This document shows, one piece after another, positions 12,866 through 25,456 of a DNA stretch of 64,000 bases. Source of the stretch: Lutraria lutraria (lineage: Eukaryota; Mollusca; Bivalvia; Venerida; Mactridae). Under the pieces are notes generated by a model. It was not told where the DNA came from and ran no database searches. It saw only the letters and a list, made by a program, of their open reading frames with translations. Numbering within the stretch: position 1 is the first letter of the stretch; every line of letters begins with the position of its first letter. Location: positions 6,619,029 to 6,683,028 of the forward strand of contig OZ026843.1 in NCBI GenBank assembly GCA_964023205.1. The letters are read 5' to 3'. A program made the translations under genes and the position numbers.

Positions 12866-12941
12866 CGAGGGTTCAACGCAATAGTGTCATAACTCATATT
12901 GAAATAAGAACAAGTTACGACAGTGTTGCGCTGAGCCCTCG
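12866..12941. repeat. Palindromic 76-bp element, copy 1 (inside the probable 3' UTR)
   Basis: The sequence begins CGAGGGTTCAACGC and ends GCGCTGAGCCCTCG. The arms are about 29 bases with roughly five differences, around a loop of about 18 bases. Three further copies occur in this window. In the TANC transcript it would fold into a long hairpin. Confidence 0.85.
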
Positions 12942-13094
12942 ATTTACAATATCAACACAATGTGAACAAAACAATCATGATTAGCCTCTAGCTAATAATA
13001 TAGAAAATATTTTTTCTATGAGATCAAATTTTGCTTCACTTCTAGGAGAACGTATCAATTTAAGTATTAATGTAGCACCCCATTTCCTGCAGTA

Positions 13095-13265
13095 CCTGTC
13101 TATTTACCTAAATTATTCTTTCAAGATGAAGGTACCAGTGTACAGAGTTACACTTTGCGTATTTCTAGACAGGAGTACCAGTATATCTACTTAAACGGTG
13201 CTCTATGGAGAAAGTACCATTCTATATACCTAAAGTATTCTTTCTAGAAGTGCAAAGCCATGTTC
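13095..13265. repeat. Loose tandem repeat in the probable 3' UTR
   Basis: Three diverged units begin with GTACC: GTACCTGTCTATTTACCTAA, GTACCAGTATATCTACTTAA and GTACCATTCTATATACCTAA. Two end in ATTCTTTCAAGA- and GTATTCTTTCTAGA-like sequence. They could be repeated protein or RNA-binding sites, but no known motif is recognised. Confidence 0.55.
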
Positions 13266-14103
13266 TTGAACAGTGCAAAATTCTTGAAAGAAATATAAGG
13301 CTATACACTTAAAATTGTGCAACAACTCTGGAAACAAGAACCAATCAAATGTGCTCTTCATAATTAATAAGCTTTCTATACAGAAACAGATAACCAGTAA
13401 ATAATATATGCCATAATGTATGCATAGGTTAGAGTGCTTATCAGGGTATCATTTGTAAATACGAAAGATAAAATATCATTTCTGGGAGGTAAATGCATTT
13501 TGGAACAGTTTCACTGAACAAAGAAACAATCCAATATCAGAAAGGAAAACAGTACCGATTTTGATTAAATCAATTTGGTAAAATGTTTAAGTTAACAAAG
13601 TTCTTCAGTAACCATTGAATGAAAAATTGAAAAACTTTCATCAACTTAAAGATTGCAAGTGGAATATTTCAAACAGAACAAAAAATTGGACAAATTTCGT
13701 ATTACATGCATTGTTGTTTTGTAACAGACAAAAACCTTTCTTTGATATGGAAACAATGCTATGTAAATTATTTTCAATAAATACATATGTAGGAACAACA
13801 GCAATATCTACGACTTCATGATGCACAATAATTCTAAATAGACACAGTTACCATATTGCACAATTAGGTTCATTTAACTGAAATTAACTGAAAAAATGCC
13901 ATTTAAACAAATGATGCAACATTTCTGATGTCTTAAAACTGCCCTAAAAGACTAAATTTCCCTCCACAAATAAAAACTTCTGCCAAAAACAATTTCACTA
14001 AAAATACTTTCTGACATAAATTATCTGCTGTTTGAAAATATCAACTTCAAGAAATGTCCAGCATTTTAACAATACATGTAGTAGTTTTGTACTCCTAACA
14101 GAT

Positions 14104-14424
<321 letters not shown>

Positions 14425-14867
14425 TTAATATATTACATCGGTATAACTATGTTAGTTTGTCATAGACTATATAATGTATTATGAATGAACAGTAGTGTGG
14501 TGTGTGGGGAGGGGGGTAGACTCTGTGTTTGGGTGGATATGGTCACTCACAAGAACCTCAGCACTGTCGACTGAATCGTCAGATATACTTCAAAGCACAA
14601 TTTTACGCTAAAAAGTCAATCAAAGCACAATCTTCGGCTTAAAGTCATATTTTGGATTACCGGACCAAACAAATTAAGATAGGGAGATTGAATTTTTTTT
14701 CACTTTTCTGACTTTTCTCTAATAAACACTTTTTACAAGAATACAAGGTAACTTTCAACCTCAAATATTTTCATAATTTAGGAATTTACCATTAGAAACA
14801 GAACAGTTGGTGATATAAAAAAGGGTCGATCAGGTAACCATGAACATAAATGATCTTTTCTGGCCTA

Positions 14868-15092
<225 letters not shown>

Positions 15093-15575
15093 CTATAAAT
15101 AAATACAAAATTGTATTCTTTAGAATTTGACAGAATAAGAAAAGCTATAATATTTTTGAAGCCGTAAAATAATGTCAAATAATTAATTGTAATTCTCAGT
15201 TTCTAATTGATTTTACACAGTTTATATATCTAAGAAAAAAACCCAAATATTCCACATGGTTTAAGGCTGTTAATTAGAAACCTTTCTATGAGTGTTCTAT
15301 CAGATTGTTCACACTAAATATACCAGCAGTGTGTCTGCGTTTCAAGACTAGGTTTAGAAGGACACAACATCATCTATTAATAAATCAATACTATGTGATA
15401 TATCAACTATGATAAAAGTTTATAGACAACTCTTTTAACTTAAAGATGAAGCCAAGCGACAAAACTAGATTTAAATGAAGCAATATTCAAAATACTCCAT
15501 GCTTATGCGGTTTTGACCACCTTTGTGGCATTATAAGGAAGGCCATACCTGGACAATATTATTTTTTTCAAATCA

Positions 15576-15821
<246 letters not shown>

Positions 15822-16032
15822 CTAAAATTTGAAATAAAAATTTAATACCAAGAGAAAATTCTACACATAAAGGGGCTATCTATCTGATCAAAACTCAATC
15901 AATTGTGTTATTTATAACAAATACTTAATATATAAGATCTTTATAAATTCAGTGCAAAATACAGTCAGATATACAGGTAAGATTCAAGTTGGCTTTAAAT
16001 GGCACAAATCTAATTATCTGATACAATCAAAG

Positions 16033-16188
16033 TATTGAAAGTACTCATGGAAACTCAACTGACATAGGCTTGCACTGCAACAGTTTAAAAATTGCATGGC
16101 AGATGTAGAAAAACATGATGATAGGTCCGCATCAAAATTCATGCGCATCAAGCAAGTGACAGCAATGGAAAGCTAAACTATCATTCCA
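16033..16188. repeat. Dispersed repeat family, copy in a TANC intron
   Basis: Same family as 50147: AAAGTATTGAAAGTACTCATG at the left and CATGCGCATCAAGCAAGTG at the right. It lies in the intron between exons 17 and 18. Confidence 0.7.
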
Positions 16189-16424
16189 AAACTTATTGGT
16201 TAATTATAACCATTGAATCAAGACTCAGATTGCACTGTTGAACATTCTAAAATTATAGACACAAAACATCACATGACCCCAAAAATTACCTGCCACAAAA
16301 ACAACTGAAAGAAAGTTGATCTAATACGACAAAGTTTTTTAGCTGACATGCAAACCACAAAAGATCAAAATCTCATCCAACAGATGATTGATTTACTAAA
16401 TCAGCAATCAGATTGATAACCTAC

Positions 16425-16600
16425 CACTTGAGCATCACCGTGGAAAGCTGCCAGTTGTAGTGGACTTCTACCACATCTATCTGCATGATGTAAGTGTGAG
16501 CCTCGATCTAACAATGACTGTATAATGTGAAGATGACCCTTTAAACAGCCCCAGCATAGAGCAGTTAATCCTTCCTTGTCAGTTTTATGTATTGATGCAC
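16425..16600 (-). CDS. TANC: TANC exon 17: ankyrin repeats 7-8
   Basis: 176 nt, phase 1 in and phase 0 out. The acceptor is ttttattaccag|GTGCAT and the donor CAAGTG|GTAGGT. It encodes KEGLTALCWGCLKGHLHIIQSLLDRG and RCGRSPLQLAAFHGDAQV, matching [22 protein letters not shown] and NGRTPLDLAAFYGDAEVV of vertebrate TANC2. Confidence 0.96.
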
Positions 16601-16991
16601 CTGGTAATAAAATATTTGAATGTAATAAATTTTGAAAATAAATTCTATAGAAGCTTTATAGCATACTGCTTAAGAAGGACATCTTTTTTAACAAAATATC
16701 ACAGTATTGTAAAATGGGTTCTACAGAAACTAAATAGCACACTGCATAAAAATGATTCCTTTCCCACACTGAATCTAAATGCTTGAATAAATTAACACAT
16801 GAACTGAGATATAATTTGACTCTAAGCAGACAGTTGGGGCTGTAGCTGTGGTCTTTTCTCGATTAAATTTATTAGTACTGGATAGAATACAGTCTAGGAA
16901 AAGTGGTTAGATGAAACCCAGATGTACAACGGAAATATTGATCAGAAATGGGTTTAAATCCACAGAAATGAAAAGAAATGCAAAAAGTTAC

Positions 16992-17249
16992 CTCTAGACA
17001 GTAACATTTCGAGCACGCCAATGTGACCTTTGTACGCAGCAATCATCAGAGGAGTACGTCCATGTTTGTCCGTCTGTTCGATTGATGAACCGAGAGTTAA
17101 CAAAAGATCTACAATTTCCCATTTACCAGCTTCAACGGCACAGAGGAGTGGACTAAAAGATTTGAGATTTGTTGTGTCGGGTTTGGCACCACGATCTAAA
17201 AACCAGAGAACGATCTCCTTTCTACCATTCAAACACGCAGCTGTTAAAC
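16992..17249 (-). CDS. TANC: TANC exon 16: ankyrin repeats 4-6
   Basis: 258 nt, phase 1 at both ends. The acceptor is cttttggacag|GTTTAA and the donor AGAG|GTAACT. It has three repeat cores: LTAACLNGRKEIVLWFLDRGAKPD, SPLLCAVEAGKWEIVDLLLTLGSS and RTPLMIAAYKGHIGVLEMLLSRG. These align with the vertebrate LTAAAGRGKLEVCRLLLEQGA, WQIVDLLLTHGAD and [21 protein letters not shown] repeats. The exon is frame-neutral, but removing it would delete nearly three repeats. Confidence 0.96.
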
Positions 17250-17600
17250 CTGTCCAAAAGAAATAAATTATAACAATAAAAGATTTATAACAAATAGTAT
17301 CATAGACACAAAATTAATACTTCACGTTTGACATACTTTCTGATGACTTTTTCATCTATACGATGTCAGATTTACCCTTCATGTAGGGCACAGTAAAACC
17401 CCACTTAGTGACCTATTCAATAAACAGAGCACTTTGTTATAACAACCACTAACTTTCAGACCAATTTTCAATATTTTAACTTGATAATGGTACCACCTCT
17501 ATTATCAAGACTGACCTTTTTGGTCCTAAATGTGGTCTTCATATAAAACCAATGTTTCACAAAAAAAGAATTTCTTTAAAGACCACAATAAAATACTTAC

Positions 17601-17685
17601 ATGTTTCTCCGAGCAATGAGTCCACAACATCAAGCCCAAAGCCTTCAGAAATGTTCCTGTTACAATGTAGTAGATATTCACACAC
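17601..17685 (-). CDS. TANC: TANC exon 15: ankyrin linker
   Basis: 85 nt, phase 0 in and phase 1 out. The acceptor is cgtattacag|GTGTGT and the donor AACAT|GTAAGT. It encodes VCEYLLHCN... and ends DSLLGET, matching EIVSYLLDL and FDSLWGETALTAA of vertebrate TANC2 once joined to exon 16. It is too short to be found as a free ORF. The acidic stretch present in vertebrates between these blocks is missing. Confidence 0.93.
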
Positions 17686-18075
17686 CTGTAATACGAAAAC
17701 ATGTTAACAAATCATTGCTTTGATATAAAATTTGAATCATCACATTTCATTTTGGTCATCAACAATAATAAAACTTAATATAAATGTATGAAAATATCAA
17801 GGATTAGAACATATAGTATGTATATTAAAATATTATTTTTCTTTGGACTGGGGTTTATAATTGAATTAAAAGCCAGGAATGTTTGGCAACTTTTCCAGCT
17901 TAAAATGTGGATAAAATCCCCAGGCATACACCTGAGTAGATCCATCCATATACTGTAAGCTAGCTGGAGAACTTTCTAAAATGTAAACTTTGTCATGGAT
18001 TGAAAACTGTACTATCGGTAAGTTACACTGACACAAATGTAAGGAAGCTGTCTGGCTAATTCAGTGGTTCTAGAT

Positions 18076-18330
18076 TTACTGTATTTTAATTTATTTCTGT
18101 TAGGCTTAATTTTTGTGGTTTTTATGAAAATGGCTATTTTGTGGGGACATAAATTCGTCGATTTTGATTTTGAAAAAAATGCCTAATCATTCGTGTGATT
18201 TGATTTCGTGGATAAGCCGACCCACGAAATCCATGAAATTAAATCCCCAACAAAAATTAATGATTCCACAGTAAAGCTGACGACACTTTGGCTGAATGAG
18301 CGACGTTAAACCCAAGGACAAAAAATTAAG
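18076..18330. repeat. Dispersed inverted-repeat element (TACTGTATTT ... CCACAGTA) with SINE-like 3' tail
   Basis: The left end TACTGTATTTTAATTTATTT and right end ATTAATGATTCCACAGTA are roughly inverted, with TTAATTTTTGT mirrored by ACAAAAATTAA. The internal GTGGGGACATAAATTCGTCG and GATAAGCCGACCCACGAAAT phrases recur in reverse at about 25457-25622. The next bases, GGCTGAATGAGCGACG then TTAAACCC, are the common molluscan-type tail. Confidence 0.6.
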
Positions 18331-18340
18331 TTTGACTTAC

Positions 18341-18517
18341 ATGCTTGTGTCCCATTGCTGCAGCCACTATCAATGACTGTTGCATGGCTTCTATCTTGGT
18401 CACGGTACCATCATATATCGACCAATCACATTGCAGTAAATATACAAGCACTTCAAGATGACTATTCACAGCAGCATGAATACAAGCACATTGTCCACTG
18501 TGATCAACATGATTAAT
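18341..18517 (-). CDS. TANC: TANC exon 14: ankyrin repeat 3 and following helix
   Basis: 177 nt, phase 0 at both ends. The acceptor is ttctgttttag|ATTAAT and the donor AAGCAT|GTAAGT. It encodes VDHSGQCACIHAAVNSHLEVLVYLLQCDW, of which the ankyrin core is clear, then IVAAAMGHKH. It matches the vertebrate [25 protein letters not shown] segment very closely. The segment between the two blocks is shorter than in vertebrate TANC2, where a Gln/Ser-containing loop sits. Confidence 0.95.
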
Positions 18518-18634
18518 CTAAAACAGAAAAATGTAAATAACAGACCAAAAAGTAAATATGTAAATACTTAATAATCTGGTTTTTGCTAATTTCTTATAAA
18601 ATATGAGTGGGTAAGTCAGTAGAAATTTCTTCAA

Positions 18635-18735
18635 CATGAGTGCCACAAACAGTGCCAATGCTCGTCTGTTCACTGCCTCAGTGAAATCTATCCATCTATG
18701 AAGTTTCATGTTGCTACCTCTTAAAGTTATGAGCC
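18635..18735. repeat. Dispersed repeat, GTTCACTGCCTCAGT type
   Basis: The phrases GCCAATGCTCGTCTGTTCAC and AGTTTCATGTTGCTACCTC also occur at 23350-23430 (GCCAATGCTAGTCTGTTCAC and AGTTTCATGTTGCCATCTC). It is a non-coding dispersed repeat of unknown class. Confidence 0.6.
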
Positions 18736-19329
18736 ACATTAAAGTTTTTAGACAGAGGCAGACGATGCAGTGACCAAAGTATTACTTTTTTCTATATCAA
18801 CTGGTACCTGTTCGGTATTTCAGTGGGAGTCAATGTAAGTTCAGTTTCCATGAGTACTTCAGCACTAAGATTAGTTTTGTGATGTTTAAAAATAAAAAAT
18901 TAACAAGAAAAAAACCAAGGGTCGGCAGAAAGGGTCAGACTGGTTAACAGAAACCAGGAAATTTTGTTTACGCCTAAGAACAATAGATTATCTTATTTGT
19001 ATTGTTCATTGAATTACAACCCTTTCGCTCTGAATATACAAATTGAATGACTATGCGTTGTAATGTTTGTTTTGAAATGACATGAAACCAATGCACATTA
19101 TGATTTATGAGTATTTGAATGAAACATCCTAAGTTCAAATCTTAACATGAGGAATATAATTTCTGTATTTTCCACAATTTATTAATAAATCATGTGAATT
19201 TTGTCTTTCAACCTAGAAAGTGATTAAGATAACTTGTTTCACAACCAATGTAAAAGAAACTAGTTTAAACCACAAAGAGACAAATTAATAAGGATAGTCA
19301 GGTGTTTCTTTTTAAAACAATTCTTTTAC

Positions 19330-19566
19330 CTTTGCATGTCGTAAATGTAACATTTTCACAATATCTTGGTATCCATTACTGGCAGCGTAACACAAGGCTG
19401 ACATTCCGGTATCCGACACAGCATCGACAGCAGCATTAAACTCCAGTAATAACGCCACCATATCTGAGAACCCCTCTTTCGCCGATATACACAATAACGG
19501 GCAATTATCTTCATAATTAGTTCTTGCATTAGGATTAGCACCAGACAACAATATCAACCGACTGAC
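19330..19566 (-). CDS. TANC: TANC exon 13: ankyrin repeats 1-2
   Basis: 237 nt (79 codons), phase 0 at both ends. The acceptor is ttattttcag|GTCAGT and the donor CAAAG|GTAAAA. Residues 1076-1154 contain the ankyrin hallmarks GANPNARTN, PLLCISAKEGFSDMVALLLEFNAAVDA and ALCYAASNGYQDIVKML. These align with vertebrate GANINYRTE and the EMVALLLEFGANVDA repeat. An antisense-shifted frame of 61 codons over the same bases is a shadow. Confidence 0.96.
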
Positions 19567-20561
19567 CTGAAAATAAAAAATATTCTAATTATTGTACAAA
19601 TCTGTAACTACTACATACATACAAACAGAAACAGTTGCCTCCCTTTAACTGTAGCAATGTATTAAAAGTACACAAATAATTTATCATTTCGTCTTCTTTC
19701 ATCTGTTGGTGCGGATGACCCCAAAACCCCTCTGGCCTAGTTTAGATTGAAGCATTACTTACAAGCACATAACTTAACATAATGTATTTATATAAACAGA
19801 GATAACATTTTTGTCCATTACCAAGCTATATGATATTGATGCAAGTTAAATAATAAACATTAAATGTACATATTCTTCTAATGCACGTAAATAGATATGC
19901 CTTGAAACACAAAATGATATTATCTTATTTTTCCTAGTTTAATTATTGCACTAATGGTATTCAACTGCATATCCATATCTAGTATCACTTAATACAGAAT
20001 AGATACATATCTTATGTATCATCAAGATAGCATGAAATAACAATAAATAATACAATGATTCAGCTTTGAGGTTCTTGTTTTAAGAGGCATGTGAAGGAAC
20101 CTAATGTTTTCTTTAAGATGAATTTTACCAATTCCTTAAACAATGATCATTGTTAACTAGATTAGAATTATTATCTATCATAATTTGTGTGAGTTGAACT
20201 TTGTTTGTGTTTCCACTAGGCCGTTACTCATCAAGAATTTTGATGCAGACCAAAGTGCTATATCAGCCGCCTTGAAATGTTTCCATTTACATTATGTGGC
20301 ACATGCTTGTGTTTATGAATGACAATGGTACAATAAAAATATTTCCTGGACCAGTTTCAAGTACCATAACTATACAGCACAGAGAACTTATCAATTAACT
20401 AAACAAGACTTGGAACCTCTTGCGTTAAGTTCAACTCACATGACTGACATGAGTACATGAATGTAGAACTTTAAAATGCAGATTCCCAACACTTAAAAAT
20501 CTTACAAGAAACCTGATTTAGAAAATTTCATAAATGGTACAAAAACATTATTCTTTTATCA

Positions 20562-20828
<267 letters not shown>

Positions 20829-21462
20829 TCAATATAGAATCTAGTGAAATGGAACAGGCGGCATCTGGATTTATTGTAACAGATACTTGTAATGAAAAAC
20901 CAAAAATGACAGAAAAATAGCAAAATCATTTTGATGTCATTTCTAGTCATATGGATCATCATTATATAGTCCTACATATCAAAACAGAAGACATAATTAT
21001 GACGCATGAGTTATCACTTAACTGCTGTAAAATGAATGCAGCATGTAACATATTAGGTGAAGAGTAGCAAGAAATTTGCTTAACAATACAAATGAATTTT
21101 TTCATACATGCAGTGAATCTTTGTCAAAATAACAGTTGTAAATAGAGACCATCTGTCTGTTAAGTCAAGTAGGGCAATTTCTAGGGCAAGTATTTTCAAT
21201 TTACTAGTATTTCAACCTCTTAATAAAGACCATATCTAGTATAAAATACTTCATTTTTAGCACATAAATGGTCTCTACGGACAAGTTTAACTGTAATTAC
21301 AGTTCATTTCAGACAAGAGCACTGTAAAATGGTGTATCAAAGATTGACAGATGACATTTGCATGGATTACAGATGAGAGATCACAATAGATAGCAAGAAA
21401 TTATTCATACCATAATTCAAGTTAAATAGACAAAAAACATGCAACCTGAAATTATGGCTTAC

Positions 21463-22609
21463 CGCAAATCACACAAAAACTTTGTACTTTTGTCGGAATC
21501 ATCTCGGCGTATCAACCAATCTCGGAATGCTGGATGAAAAAACACAAACGTAGTATCTCTTCTCTGGTATAAAAGTCCAGACATTAAGCCTAACCTTTGT
21601 TGAAAGTCTTCCCACGACACATATCTCTCGAAATATCCAGAATTTAATGCATGAAAAATCTCTTCACCAGTAAAAGGATACAATGAGGCTAGACAAATGC
21701 TTAAAATTGGAGCCACTTTTTCAAATGATCGCACACTCGGAAATTTGATATTAAACTGTAAAAGAAACGATTCTGCTAAAGTTACTGGAAGGATTTTGTA
21801 GTTTGAACTTTTCAACACAACATGTCCATGTTCAATCAGATCTAGCGTTTGTTTGCAGAATAAAAACGACCCTTGGCTCAACCCCTGCACATAGGAAGCG
21901 AATTTCACTTGCGTAGTGGCGTCCAATGACTTAAGCGCCATGTTACGTTTAATTTGAACACTTGATTGCACACGATGAATCACATACTCCTGTAAGTCTC
22001 GAACCAACATTTCGTTACCGTCCACTTTGTCGATATAAATTCTTGGAAATGGCAATAAGTTTGTAATCTCTATCATATTTGTATGCACACTAAGAATCAT
22101 CTTCAACCACACCGGTATTTTATCAATATGACGCACAATAAATGAAGCTATCGTATCTCCATAATCAGGCTTGTGAAACTCAGCTTCATTAAGTCCATCT
22201 ATCGCCAACAAGCATGTATCAGAAGCTATTTTTCCATTCGCTTTCAACTGGTCTAAGGGTTCAAGAATCCCTTTAGTGAAAGAGTTAGAAGCATCTTGCA
22301 CACACTGCTTCAAACTTAACAATTGTTGCAATTGTGGATCTTGTAGAAGCAGTTCTTTGTATGCGTACATCTGTGGTGAGTGTGCTATATATGCAGCAAT
22401 ACTGTGAACAAACTCGGGTACCATGCATGTAACATTTATATCAGCTTGGCAGTAATGGTACCCAATGAGCTGGGAACCAAGAGAACGCAAAGAATCATAA
22501 TTCAAGCTCGTGTTGGAACCGCTAAGATTTGAATGTTTATTTAAAGTAGAGGTTGGACTGTAGTTAAGACCACCATTTAAATTTCTGTCACCCTGTCTAC
22601 TAACTGGAG
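21463..22609 (-). CDS. TANC: TANC exon 11: main NTPase exon with Walker B
   Basis: 1147 nt, the largest exon, phase 1 in and phase 2 out. The acceptor is tttatttcag|CTCCAG and the donor TTGCG|GTAAGC. Conserved blocks in order: GYHYCQAD, MVPEFVHSIAA, the Walker B region LLAIDGLNEAEF (Asp near residue 753), HKPDYGDT, LSQGSFLF, the LKSSxYKxxPVxL block, and FxHPAFRDWLIRR near the end. Each has a direct counterpart in vertebrate TANC2 in the same order. The first 35 residues are Ser/Asn-rich and less conserved, matching the variable insert after Walker A in vertebrates. It forms most of the STAND-type ATPase and its helical extension. Confidence 0.97.
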
Positions 22610-23100
22610 CTGAAATAAAAGAAAAAGAATATAAATATTCAAATTAGGTAAATGATTGGTAAGATCAATTCTAAAGAACTATGAATGATTACATGAACTT
22701 TTTTCCACTTGGGCTAAAGGTCGTACCAACCACCATGTTTTTTCTGCTGTAACAGTGGATGAAGACCCTAGGAAAACACCACAAGAAAACCACAAAGCTA
22801 GCTGGACAGCTTCCTCAAAGGGGAGGGGCTATTGAATACTAGTCAGAGATCATTATCACTTGGCAATGAAGGCCCTATAGAAAACCTATTCAATAAATGC
22901 ATTAAACACATAAAAATCAGCACGTAGTTCCTAGTCAGTTACAATAAAGCTTCCATAAGAGTAGTGATACAAATTCCAAGTTCTCCTGTATCTGAAATGT
23001 CAATAGCTGTTGAATGGGCCGTTAACCAACAGATAAACAAACAAACTTTCCATTGGTGACCTTTGTTTACAGATCTGACCGTATATAAAATTATCATTAC

Positions 23101-23239
23101 CTTGGACAAGTCCGGTCTTTCCATCACCAAAACAACTTTGGGCCACTAATTGTTCAATTAAAGCTGTTTTACCACTTCCTATAGCACCTGCTATGATCAC
23201 ACCAGATGGCTGGTCAGTGGTATGTTCTCCATTTAGTGA
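23101..23239 (-). CDS. TANC: TANC exon 10: Walker A (P-loop)
   Basis: 139 nt, phase 0 in and phase 1 out. The acceptor is catttttacag|TCACTA and the donor CAAG|GTAATG. It carries GAIGSGKT at residues 587-594, an intact Walker A, followed by ALIEQLVAQSCFG, which matches the vertebrate AIISRLVALSCHG segment. The vertebrate loop as I recall it is GNIGFGKT; both keep the Gly-Lys-Thr needed for nucleotide binding. The donor site is a middling GTAATG, which could allow regulated splicing. Confidence 0.95.
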
Positions 23240-23349
23240 CTGTAAAAATGATAAATACAATAATTATATAACTATACTACTAATTCCATTATTTTTTAAA
23301 AATATGATGATTTTAATAATAACAACAACGTCAACATAATGATAACAAG

Positions 23350-23430
23350 AGTGCTGCAAGCTGTGCCAATGCTAGTCTGTTCACTGCCTCAGTTAGAAGT
23401 TTCATGTTGCCATCTCTTGAAGTTTGTGAG
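23350..23430. repeat. Dispersed repeat, GTTCACTGCCTCAGT type, copy 2
   Basis: Second copy of the repeat at 18635, lacking about 20 central bases. Confidence 0.6.
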
Positions 23431-23799
23431 TTATATTTGCACAGACGCAGTCATGACAATAGCTTGACTTTTTCTTTGAAAACAGCCGAGCTAAAATTGG
23501 AGATAATTGTACTTATGATGATTTTTATTGTAAAAATAAACAAAAGCTCTGTGAACGATTGAAATCAATTGTCACAGTAATAATCCCTTCAACTTTTAAC
23601 TTATGTAGTGTTTGTGAACATGGTGTCAAACACTTCTCTCAAAGTTCTACATCCAAGTTCTGGCATAGGGAGAATGAGCAGTGTATTTACAAGTCTACAT
23701 ATTATCACGTAACGAGACCTGGGTGGCTAATAATCCAAGAAACAGTTTGATATACATCTAACACACAGAACTTGGGTCCCCGTCTTTATTGTACAAATA

Positions 23800-23925
23800 G
23801 GCTTATATTCCTATCTGGACAGTTTCCTAAGTAGTGGTCCCAGTGGAATTTGAACCATCAGCAGTGATAAGCTAGAGACTTCCATAGTCAGAGAGACCCT
23901 AATCACTCAACCATGGATCTATCGG
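23800..23925 (-). mobile_element. tRNA-derived SINE fragment
   Basis: The minus strand reads GATCCATGGTTGAGTGATTA and then GGTTCAAATTCCACTGGGAC, matching A-box and B-box positions. The tail is truncated. It lies in the intron between TANC exons 9 and 10. Confidence 0.6.
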
Positions 23926-23974
23926 GCTTATATTCACATTGAATTGAAAGAAACATTGTCAAAATAAATCTTAC

Positions 23975-24096
23975 CATATCAATATCTTTAAAGATCCATT
24001 CCCTGCCTATAAACATGGCAGTGCCTTCAGCATGAGGTACCTCAAAGTTCAGAGGAGTTAAATGAAGCTGTGGTGGTCGAATTGGTGTAATACGTA
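23975..24096 (-). CDS. TANC: TANC exon 9: start of the P-loop NTPase module
   Basis: 122 nt, phase 1 in and phase 0 out. The acceptor is tatgatttcag|TACGTA and the donor GATATG|GTAAGA. The peptide RITPIRPPQLHLTPLNFEVP followed by FIGREWIFKDID matches the vertebrate TANC2 segment just before Walker A (RPPDISLKPLLFEVP and FVGRDWVFHEID). This is the entry strand and helix of the NACHT/STAND-type ATPase. Confidence 0.95.
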
Positions 24097-24344
24097 CTGA
24101 AATCATATAAAATAGACCATAACAATCCATCCTTAAAGCTTTAACATTTTGTTTATGGTACAGTACCTATTGTTTAAGAATCTTAACCTACTGAGAGGTG
24201 GAGAATTTTACACATCAATAAACACATACGGTAATAATTAGAAATTTCATTTTCAAAGCTGCATATTTCAGGGATACAGAGTAGCCCTTACTGCATACAA
24301 AACAAACCCCATTAGTTGAATTATTTTATCACAAAAATGAAGAT

Positions 24345-24530
24345 AAATATCAAACCTGTGAACAAAGGCCACCCTTGGGACATACATAGTGTGGCTTTTA
24401 TTGACAGGTTGCCTTTACTTTGAGGTCATTTTGTTCTAAATAATTGATGTTGTTTTTATAAAAAGCATGGCTTTTGTTCACAGGATGGCCTTTATTCAGA
24501 GGTGACCACTAACACTGGATTGCCTGTACA
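24345..24530. mobile_element. TA-CAGT inverted-repeat element, copy 2
   Basis: The body matches the family (AAACCTGTGAACAAAGGCC, then TGAGGTCATTTTGTTCTAAA). The ends are degenerate and the right end reads TTGCCTGTACA. It lies in the intron between TANC exons 8 and 9. Confidence 0.7.
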
Positions 24531-24829
24531 TTGTTACAGTAATAATTTAATGCTACCTAATTTCAAGGCTATCAAATATCATTTCACCAAATTATTTTCA
24601 ATAAACGAAGCCTGGCTGATAGAAGTAGAGTCAATTTCTTTAAATCAAATGTCAGGAGAAATATCATTCACCAGTGCTAAGCAATTGTACACATATTGCT
24701 TTGATTCCAAAGAGTTAATATTACAGAATTACCATATCAACAATTTAAGAGACATTTAATGAAGTAGGATTATTTCAGCACAGAAAATAATGATTTCAGT
24801 CTGGTCAAAATCCTGCTTGTTTCACTTAC

Positions 24830-24931
24830 GTCTAGAATCCTCTGAATAACCGATGGTTGCTCTAGCTGAGCGTCTAAACTTTGATTTTCTACCAAACAAA
24901 TTCAAATCTTCAATGGCACCAGGCGTAGACG
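24830..24931 (-). CDS. TANC: TANC exon 8: basic linker before the NTPase
   Basis: 102 nt, phase 1 at both ends. The acceptor is tttatcttcag|CGTCTA and the donor AGAC|GTAAGT. It encodes 34 residues with a strongly basic middle (FGRKSKFRRSARA) that could bind acidic lipid or act as a nuclear-localisation-like patch; both are guesses from charge only. It lies directly before the conserved RPPxLxLxPLxFEVP block of exon 9. Confidence 0.87.
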
Positions 24932-25456
24932 CTGAAGATAAAAAAAACAGTTTATAGTTTAAACTTTTTTTGGGCCTTATAAGCTGACAGGAACAAGAAT
25001 CTGCTTAAGATGAAATGATGAGAGATCATTGGACAACTTGATTTTTATGTCAGTTCATAGCCGCATTTCTCTTTTACCTATCACTATTTGAGATATTTAT
25101 GTACACAGAAATAGAGTTTCTATAATTCTTCAGAGACCATTTTTACAGAGAAAATATTTGTTTTGTTTTGCCAGACTTCACTATTCTTAGAAATACTAAT
25201 CTTTCTTTGAAGTAGTTCTTGGAAGAAATCATTAACTTTGCTTGAAAACCCATTCAAACATCCAGCATAATGTCATTTTGGGAAACAAAATTCAATTTGG
25301 ATTGACAATGATAGCAAAGTTTGAGAGGGAAGAAGCTCTACCACTTATTAAGTTGGACTAAACATTTATAAACAAACAGATAATAACATGCTTATTTTAG
25401 TTTCAGTGGATTTAACTCTGTTTTTTTTTCAACAACATTTTAGTTATATACAGCGA

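Larger units (their letters stand above)
11770..14103 (-). other. TANC: Probable TANC 3' UTR
   Basis: After the stop codon the sequence is AT-rich with no coding exon and almost no dispersed repeats, unlike the introns. The first canonical AATAAA on this strand is at 11782-11787 (TTTATT on the plus strand), just before the satellite array. That gives a UTR of about 2.3 kb. It contains one palindromic element at 12866-12941 and a loosely tandem GTACC-containing segment at 13095-13265. The extent is inferred; transcript data would fix the end. Confidence 0.5.

Noticed and set aside
19356..19541. 61-codon minus-strand ORF within TANC exon 13
   Set aside because: It is a shadow in another frame of the ankyrin-coding exon.
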